This document shows, one piece after another, positions 58,501-64,000 of a DNA stretch of 64,000 bases. The notes under the pieces are model-generated. The model ran no database searches, was not told where the DNA came from, and worked only from the letters and a program-made list of their open reading frames with translations. The stretch is taken from contig OZ018412.1 in the NCBI GenBank assembly GCA_963969595.1, positions 16,742,501-16,806,500 of the forward strand, read 5' to 3'. The position numbers and the translations under genes were made by a program. Each line of letters begins with the position of its first letter. Position 1 is the first letter of the stretch. This DNA comes from Neckera pumila. Its lineage: Eukaryota > Streptophyta > Bryopsida > Hypnales > Neckeraceae.

Positions 58501-59334
58501 TATTATTCTTCGTACATAACAATTGTATATCTCGATTATGACCTACTGGATGAGTTATTGTTGCGGTGTCTTTGGTGAGTCCATGGACTTCTGAATATGC
58601 ATTTTGAATTTTCTATGAGCGGAGCGTCCAGCGCGTGAATTTTCCGACACCCTATACTAATGGCTTAATTTATATTTTGATGCAGGTACTAGCTTCCCTT
58701 ATAATCCGATTGGCGCTTGCAGAGACGTTCTGTCTGAACTGTGGTATCCTGGCACTTGACGAACCAACCACGAATCTTGACACGCCGAATGCAGAGAGCC
58801 TAGCGGGTGCTCTATCAAGGTGTGACGATTTCTTTTGCAATGGCTATGGAAAGTTCTAAATTCTATCACTGAAGTCTTTGCAAGCTTCAGGCAATCAGAA
58901 TGCGTTGATAAGCATAAGGACTAGGGGTTTTGCAACACAGTGAGTTCCAGTCAGTGAGGATTTCGTGTCAAGAATAATCTGAGATTGTGTTTGACACAAG
59001 AGTGTTGCTCCTTGCAGGATAATGGAAGATCGTCGAGGGCAAGAGAATTTTCAGTTAATTGTTATTACACATGACGAAAGGTTCGCACAGATGATTGGGC
59101 AACGCCAGCATGCAGAGCGTTACTATCGCATCTCCAAAGACGATCAGTAAGTTTCTGATTGAATTTTAGTATTAGACTATCTTCTGCTCTGGATGTGATC
59201 AGTTGGTAATATAGCTTTTCTCTAAGATTAGCCAAGCGTATTTCGTGCCGTGGTGAACGCCTCTGAGCCCGTGCTTTTGTCTTGTGAACTGTAGCCAGCA
59301 CAGCATCATCGAGTCGCAAGATATTTTCGACTAG
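46534..59334 (+). CDS. RAD50: RAD50, DNA double-strand break repair ATPase, 27 exons
   Basis: SMC-like ATPase of the MRE11-RAD50-NBS1 complex. Exons: 46534-46656, 47596-47682, 47915-48079, 48299-48474, 48683-48797, 49053-49281, 49664-49842, 50051-50221, 50617-50721, 50911-51018, 51250-51461, 51688-51777, 52008-52135, 52702-52816, 53434-53563, 53762-53971, 54257-54465, 54810-55011, 55694-55863, 56131-56455, 56931-57056, 57220-57272, 57555-57705, 58129-58191, 58686-58819, 59018-59146, 59295-59334. They join in frame with GT-AG introns to 1314 residues; Arabidopsis RAD50 has about 1316. Landmarks: Walker A GPNGAGKT 34-41; zinc hook CPCC 693-696, flanked by long coiled coils; signature SAGQ 1210-1213; Walker B D1239-E1240; H-loop H1277. 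The start matches the family N-terminus [13 protein letters not shown]. Best-supported exons are 1-5 and 20-27; coiled-coil exons 10-13 are the least certain at their edges. No lesion seen. Confidence 0.96.
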
Positions 59335-60529
59335 CATGCGATAGTTTTTTAATCCTCCGAACTGGATATTTAGCGGCGGGCTTTGATACTTTGAGGCAGG
59401 TTATCTTTTATCTACATCAATTTTCTCTCGAATTTTGTACAAATTTAGTCTCAGAATCATACGAGCCTCTTAAGCACCAGATCAGATGCAGACGCTTCTC
59501 AATGATCTTCAGAGCATGCTTCACGTGCGAAGGGGTTGGCATATTATTTCTTCTGGAAAAATAATCAGCCAAATGCGCGCTTTTAACTTTCACGATTGTA
59601 AGTACTCTGAGGCCGCACATGCACGTTGAACACTTTTACGTAATTAGCTCTTGTAACAACTTGGTTGTTTTGTATGCGTTTCATTTGCTTGGCCTGCTTC
59701 TGTTGTATAATGACTATTTCTTCGTGGTTATGAGATATGGGAGATATCTAGAGTTTGCCTAGCCATCTCACGTGTTGTCGGTGTAGCATGATTTGACGTC
59801 GTGCAGATACTCCGCTTGATCATGAGTACCGGTATCACACGAATAAATATTGGAGCTTCCCTTTATTCTGTGAGTTTGCACAACATTAGACGACGATCAG
59901 AACAGTAATGGTTATTTTGGTCTGGGCCTTGATAGTGGAGGGCATTTCGATTACTCCATGCTAAGTATTTTACTACTGAAGCGGACTCTTTCATAGTCGT
60001 GGACTCACCTTTGGGAACGTCAGGGAAGATGAGCATGGTTGTCGACTTTCTATTCCATACATTCAAGGATGAATATCGAATTATGGTATTCCGATTTTGA
60101 GCACACTAGATGTCTTCAATACCAGCTTTGAAACTGCATCCTATGTTCTCGCATCGAATGTACTTGACCCAGTTCAAAACTCCACTCTCAAGATAACACT
60201 GGCTATTATGTCACAAGTTGGATACAAATCTGATAATATGGAGTTCAAGTGTGAAGTTCTAAACAACTTCTTGCCTCTTGTGACGTTCAGAACCTCTTCA
60301 ATGTCAAATTTATATGCAGCCCTAAGAAGTTGGATACAAATACGAATGTGAAAAGGCTTCTAAATCACCTTCTTGGCTCTTATGACCTTCAGTACCACTT
60401 CAGTGTCACTTTTATATGCATCACTATTGATGTCAAAATGTAAATGAACTTCAACAATATCATTAGGTGCATTCTAGGCAAGGTTTCTTTTTCAATTTGC
60501 AATACGAGGCCATAATTGTGGCCAAAGGT
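59335..60529. other. RAD50 3' flank, no further gene
   Basis: Likely holds the RAD50 3' UTR; an AATAAA occurs at 59842-59847, which is distant. At 60250-60420 a short motif (CTTCTTG-CTCTTATGACCTTCAG with TTTATATGCA) is repeated about 115 bp apart. ORFs of 67-84 codons lack domains. Confidence 0.5.
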
Positions 60530-60890
60530 TAATGGTCCCTCCAAAATTTCATGGTAAGGTAGAGCCATCCATTCCCAACTAGTGACCCATTCCCGACCTA
60601 TTCCCAACCTATAGGTGCACGTATTTTTGACCAAGCTTAAAATGTATTTTTTGGTCCTTTTCAAAGTTGGAACTAATAAATACATGACACATGTCCCAAG
60701 TTGTGAGAAAAAAAGTAGGAAATAATAATGAAGGAAAAAGTTATTGAGTGATCGGAATTGGAAGAGTCTAGATATTGGCCATGGATCCGGAGCACTTTTT
60801 GCCTTTCAAAATTCATAGTAATTTCAATTCAAGCGATAAAATTACCAGTTTTTTTGCAATCCTTGTATTTGTTGTGCCTTCACTACTCTA
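60530..60890. repeat. Dispersed repeat R6, second copy
   Basis: Inverted partner of 32680-33050 (see the blocks listed there). It contains an extra small tandem of CCCATTCCC(G/A)AC(C/T)-type units at 60585-60613 that the other copy lacks. Confidence 0.7.
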
Positions 60891-62560
60891 GATCATGTTG
60901 AAATTCCTTATTTGGTCGGTTGTAGGTGGCTCTACCTTAGTCATTGGCCATGAGAATAGCTTTGTATTGCACAATGGAAACCTTGATTCTAGGTGCCTAG
61001 CTTGTGACATTGAAAAGGTGTTAGTGGCAAATTTCCTAGAAATAATAACAAAGAAGAAATCTTGTTTATATATGAGATGTTCAAATTAGCTCAATAGTCT
61101 ATATTAACATAGATGATGAATAAAATATGTCAAGGTGATTATTTTTGCCAAATGATTCATTTATCAAAAGAAAAACTTGAATCTTTAAAAGCCCACTTTC
61201 TTCATGACTTACTTGATAAAATTATGATGAGTAGTACATTAGTACAGTCAGGTACTATTCATTTACAAACTGCCGATGTGAGCCATTCCAATTTTTATTG
61301 CATAGTATAGAAAAAAAATAGAATTTTTGTCTTGCATAATTAAAATACAATTCTTAATCAATTCCAATGAAGCATACCAAATTTCAGTTTCAAAAAACAA
61401 AAACTTCATTTTGGTGAATTTTTTAAGTCAATTTTTATGGTGTTACATAATATTATATTGAAAACAATTGGTAATGATTTTTTTTAATTTGATTGCATAG
61501 ATATGTAGGGAACATCGATATGCACATCTTTCATATTAAAAAATACCCCATTAAGTACCAAAAATATAAGCTCCTAGTAAGGGCTTAGTATGGAGCATCA
61601 TAGGATCAAATTTTGTGAAACAAATATCTTTATAATCTAACAAGATTTTGTCAAAGTAATTGTACCATCATGCTCAAATTACAAAATTAGTTACTACTAG
61701 AGGAAAAAATAGAAAGATCTAATTATAATAAAGGGATATCTATTTTTACAACATTTGGACATTGTCACCTCAACATTGAAACTTCTATAGAAGGAAGACT
61801 TTTTGGGAGATGCTTGCGCAAAGGATGATGTGCATAGTAATGTTCCCTATATAGAGTCAGGGACAAAAAGATCCATTCCTCATTGAGACGCTTCCTCACA
61901 TAGTCAATACTTCATCAATTTTCACAACTAACTATACATTCTAAAAGCTATGAAAGAGAGACAAAAGGTGTTAAATTTTGAGGCATATCAAACAAAGAGA
62001 AGTAATTAAAAAAAAATTAGAAATAATAAGTGAAAATCACAATTAAAAGGCTCCAAAACTTGTTATAAATTCACCACCAATGTTCCACCAATTTAAAACC
62101 TATCCATTTTCAATCTACAAGGCACTTGCTTGATTTGAAGCACTTTCAAATTCTAAAGAGCAACTTAGAGGCAAAACAATGTTATTGATGTTGATGTTAG
62201 AGGCAAATTCCTTATAAATTATAAGTGCAAAATTGTCTTGGGCAAATATTAAAGGAAGTTAGGGCAATTATTTTCACTTCAAATTTTAATACATTTCTTC
62301 CCATGTCCTCAGCTTCTAGAATATATAATTAGTTCTAAATTTGATGGAAAATTGACTCCTTTGGAAATGTCCAAGTGAGGAATAGACTTTTTGGTCCTCA
62401 TCTCTACATCCACAATTGGACTTAAAAAATTCATCACCAATTGTTTTCAAAACTTTGTGTGAAAAGGGAAAATCTTCTACAATAGTTTGACTTCCAGCAA
62501 GTGCTTTTGGAAATTTTTAAATAGACAATTTGCACTATAGCAAAAGGGATGATTTCCATA
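60891..62560. other. AT-rich intergenic, no supported gene
   Basis: Contains only short, low-complexity ORFs. No complete inverted-repeat element recognised. Confidence 0.5.
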
Positions 62561-62584
62561 GTCACTGGTCCGTCCTTTTAAGGG
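62561..62584. mobile_element. Right end of a piggyBac-like element (PB8, partial)
   Basis: GGTCCGTCCTTTTAAGGG lies directly before TTAA (62585-62588), fitting the right terminus of the PB2/PB3 subfamily. No left partner was found upstream, so its extent is unknown. Confidence 0.4.
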
Positions 62585-62872
62585 TTAAGAATGTTAAGCA
62601 GCCAAATGCACCATGCACACAACTCAACTAACTACATTGATTAGTCCTAATAGTGCATGGCACTAATTTACCAAAGTCACACTACTCTGAAATAGTACAG
62701 GTTGCAATATTACACTGTTTAACCAAATCAACCAATATCCAAAACAACAAAATATTGTCAAAAATCTCAACCCAAGACATGGATATCTCCAGCGAAGGAT
62801 AAAACATGGAAAGTGCTTGTTTTCCTTCTTCCTTGAGAGCACCTCTTTCGAACCGCTGCCAGCACCTCTCTT

Positions 62873-63316
62873 TCAAACATCGAGAGAACTGTAACTGAAA
62901 ATGGTTCTGTCAACATTCTTTAGCAGATCGACCGAATGTACAGTACTGCACTTCTGTAGTGTACCAAGGCAGTTTGTAGATACAATCAATGGAAAAGACT
63001 CTGTCAATGCCTCTATACGATTAAAATATCTCAGGTTGTGAAGATTAACACTTGGATGGCAATCAAAAAAAATACTCAGAAAAACTTTGACACTCATTGT
63101 CGAGAGCATGCATAGCACTGAGCGAGTGGCCAACACCTCACATTCCTGTAGCTTTTGATACCTTCCACCTCCAACGTGCTCAAGCAAGCGCACAAAAGGA
63201 GTCAGGATTCCTTCTCCAAGCGTGTCGAGGAAGTAATGGCCTTTACAAGTACCACTGGCTGGACACACCAATTTCGCATTCGCATATGTACGTGGCAGAT
63301 CACGCTTTATTTTCAC
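62873..63316 (-). CDS. Unrecognised ORF, 147 codons
   Basis: The longest otherwise unexplained open frame in the right part of the window. I do not recognise it. Residues of about 34-75 have a leucine-rich helical pattern (GILTPFVRLLEHVGG, then LATRSVLCMLSTMS) loosely like one armadillo-type repeat, which is a guess. The frame opens with a non-ATG codon, so it could be an internal exon of a minus-strand gene or chance. A second minus frame (62682-62876) abuts its end. The Copia primer site is 188 bp away, so part of it may lie inside that element's LTR. Confidence 0.2.
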   Translation of the reverse strand: MKIKRDLPRTYANAKLVCPASGTCKGHYFLDTLGEGILTPFVRLLEHVGGGRYQKLQECEVLATRSVLCMLSTMSVKVFLSIFFDCHPSVNLHNLRYFNRIEALTESFPLIVSTNCLGTLQKCSTVHSVDLLKNVDRTIFSYSSLDV

Positions 63317-63503
63317 TGCAAAAGTAGGCTATCGATAATGGACAAGTTTGGGTGCTCCTGGGTCTAGAGCATGCCCATGAAGGGCGCCTCATCCTCCACT
63401 ACCTTCGACATCAGAGCCACAACAGAGAGGCCCCATATTCCAACCCAAACCTCTCCTTGGCATCATTTGTAGCACGCATCTTCATTTCCACACCACACGC
63501 ACA

Positions 63504-64000
63504 TGGTATCAGAGTCCCTATACTATCTTCTATTCTATCCCAGATTCGGATTCTATTCCAGCCCCAGCCTCTGTGGTCATGCACATGCTCCTCAACGCCA
63601 GACTAGGAAAAAGTGGACGTAGAAAAAATAAACAACTTCATCTTCAACAACTACGTACCAGAGCCTACATGTTCTCCAAGCTTTTCCAAACTCCCAGCAA
63701 CTCCGGGATCATCTTGGATTAGTCACCAAGGAAAAATAGTCATAGACTGGAACCATAGGGAGACAGTCAGGAAACCTATGTACAGTCCCCACAGACAAAA
63801 TCCAGGGCTTGAGTAGACCTTAATCTGGAAAGTCACGTTTTGCGACTGCCTCCTCAAACCTCTGACAATAAATGGACTCTGGAGCGGGGTAGTAGTCTCC
63901 TCGCAACTGAACATCCCGGAGACATGGACATTGGATGAGCATCCTAAGGAAATGTTCATGTGCAGTGCCATGCACAAACAGCTTACGCACCTGATTACAC
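63504..64000 (+). mobile_element. Copia-type LTR retrotransposon, 5' part (runs off the window)
   Basis: TGGTATCAGAG (63504-63514) is the primer binding site complementary to the 3' end of initiator methionine tRNA, usual for plant Copia elements. The preceding CACACGCACA would then end the 5' LTR; its start could not be fixed. After the site, plus-strand frames read like a Copia gag: about 63818-64000 encodes WKVTFCDCLLK, GLWSGV, ETWTLDEHPKEMFMCSAM and a KQLTHLI block. The upstream frame from 63613 is separated from it by a stop and frame change. The copy therefore looks inactivated, though only its first 500 bp are visible. Confidence 0.65.

Noticed and set aside
1..64000. CRISPR arrays, bacterial operons, rRNA or tRNA genes
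   Set aside because: No regularly spaced identical repeats, no Shine-Dalgarno-linked ORF clusters and no convincing tRNA arms were seen. The introns and transposons show this is plant nuclear DNA.

Overview
This is nuclear DNA of a land plant. Both recognisable gene families carry GT-AG spliceosomal introns, RAD50 aligns end to end with the plant form, and the UGT genes carry the plant PSPG box. The rest is AT-rich and crowded with small inverted-repeat DNA transposons. I cannot name the species. A non-seed plant such as a bryophyte or lycophyte would fit, but that is a guess.

Three protein-coding genes can be reconstructed completely. Two are near-identical four-exon UDP-glycosyltransferase genes of 485 codons each, UGT-A at 20601-23110 on the minus strand and UGT-B at 37182-39928 on the plus strand. 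They lie head to head in two roughly 4 kb inverted arms (about 20391-24330 and 36001-40141), separated by 11.7 kb. The third is a 27-exon RAD50 gene at 46534-59334 on the plus strand. Its splice phases all agree and give 1314 residues with Walker A, zinc hook, signature, Walker B and H-loop intact. The right edge (63504-64000) enters a Copia-type LTR retrotransposon, shown by a primer binding site and a decayed gag.

Layout. 1-8.5 kb: no gene; a 300 bp tandem duplication (5799-6383) and several hairpins. 8.7-20 kb: mobile-element territory with a TTAA-flanked 924 bp element, a Tourist-like MITE, CACTA-like MITEs, three copies of a foldback hairpin family and a near-perfect cruciform. 20.4-40.1 kb: the inverted UGT pair and a spacer full of MITEs and palindromes. 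40.1-46.2 kb: further duplicated and inverted blocks, including a decayed third copy of the UGT upstream region. 46.5-59.3 kb: RAD50. 59.3-64 kb: repeats, one unexplained ORF and the Copia element.

The most notable find is a dispersed family of non-autonomous elements with perfect 12-14 bp terminal inverted repeats of the form CCCCTAAAGGACC, flanked by TTAA on both sides, as expected for piggyBac. Four copies have both ends (8683-9606, 33881-34607, 34755-35678, 43911-44488) and others are partial. Two of them interrupt a block whose inverted paralogue at 41433-41893 lacks them, so both insertion sites can be read directly. The genes do not form an obvious pathway: RAD50 is a housekeeping DNA-repair gene, while the UGT pair is a recent local duplication likely to act in small-molecule glycosylation.
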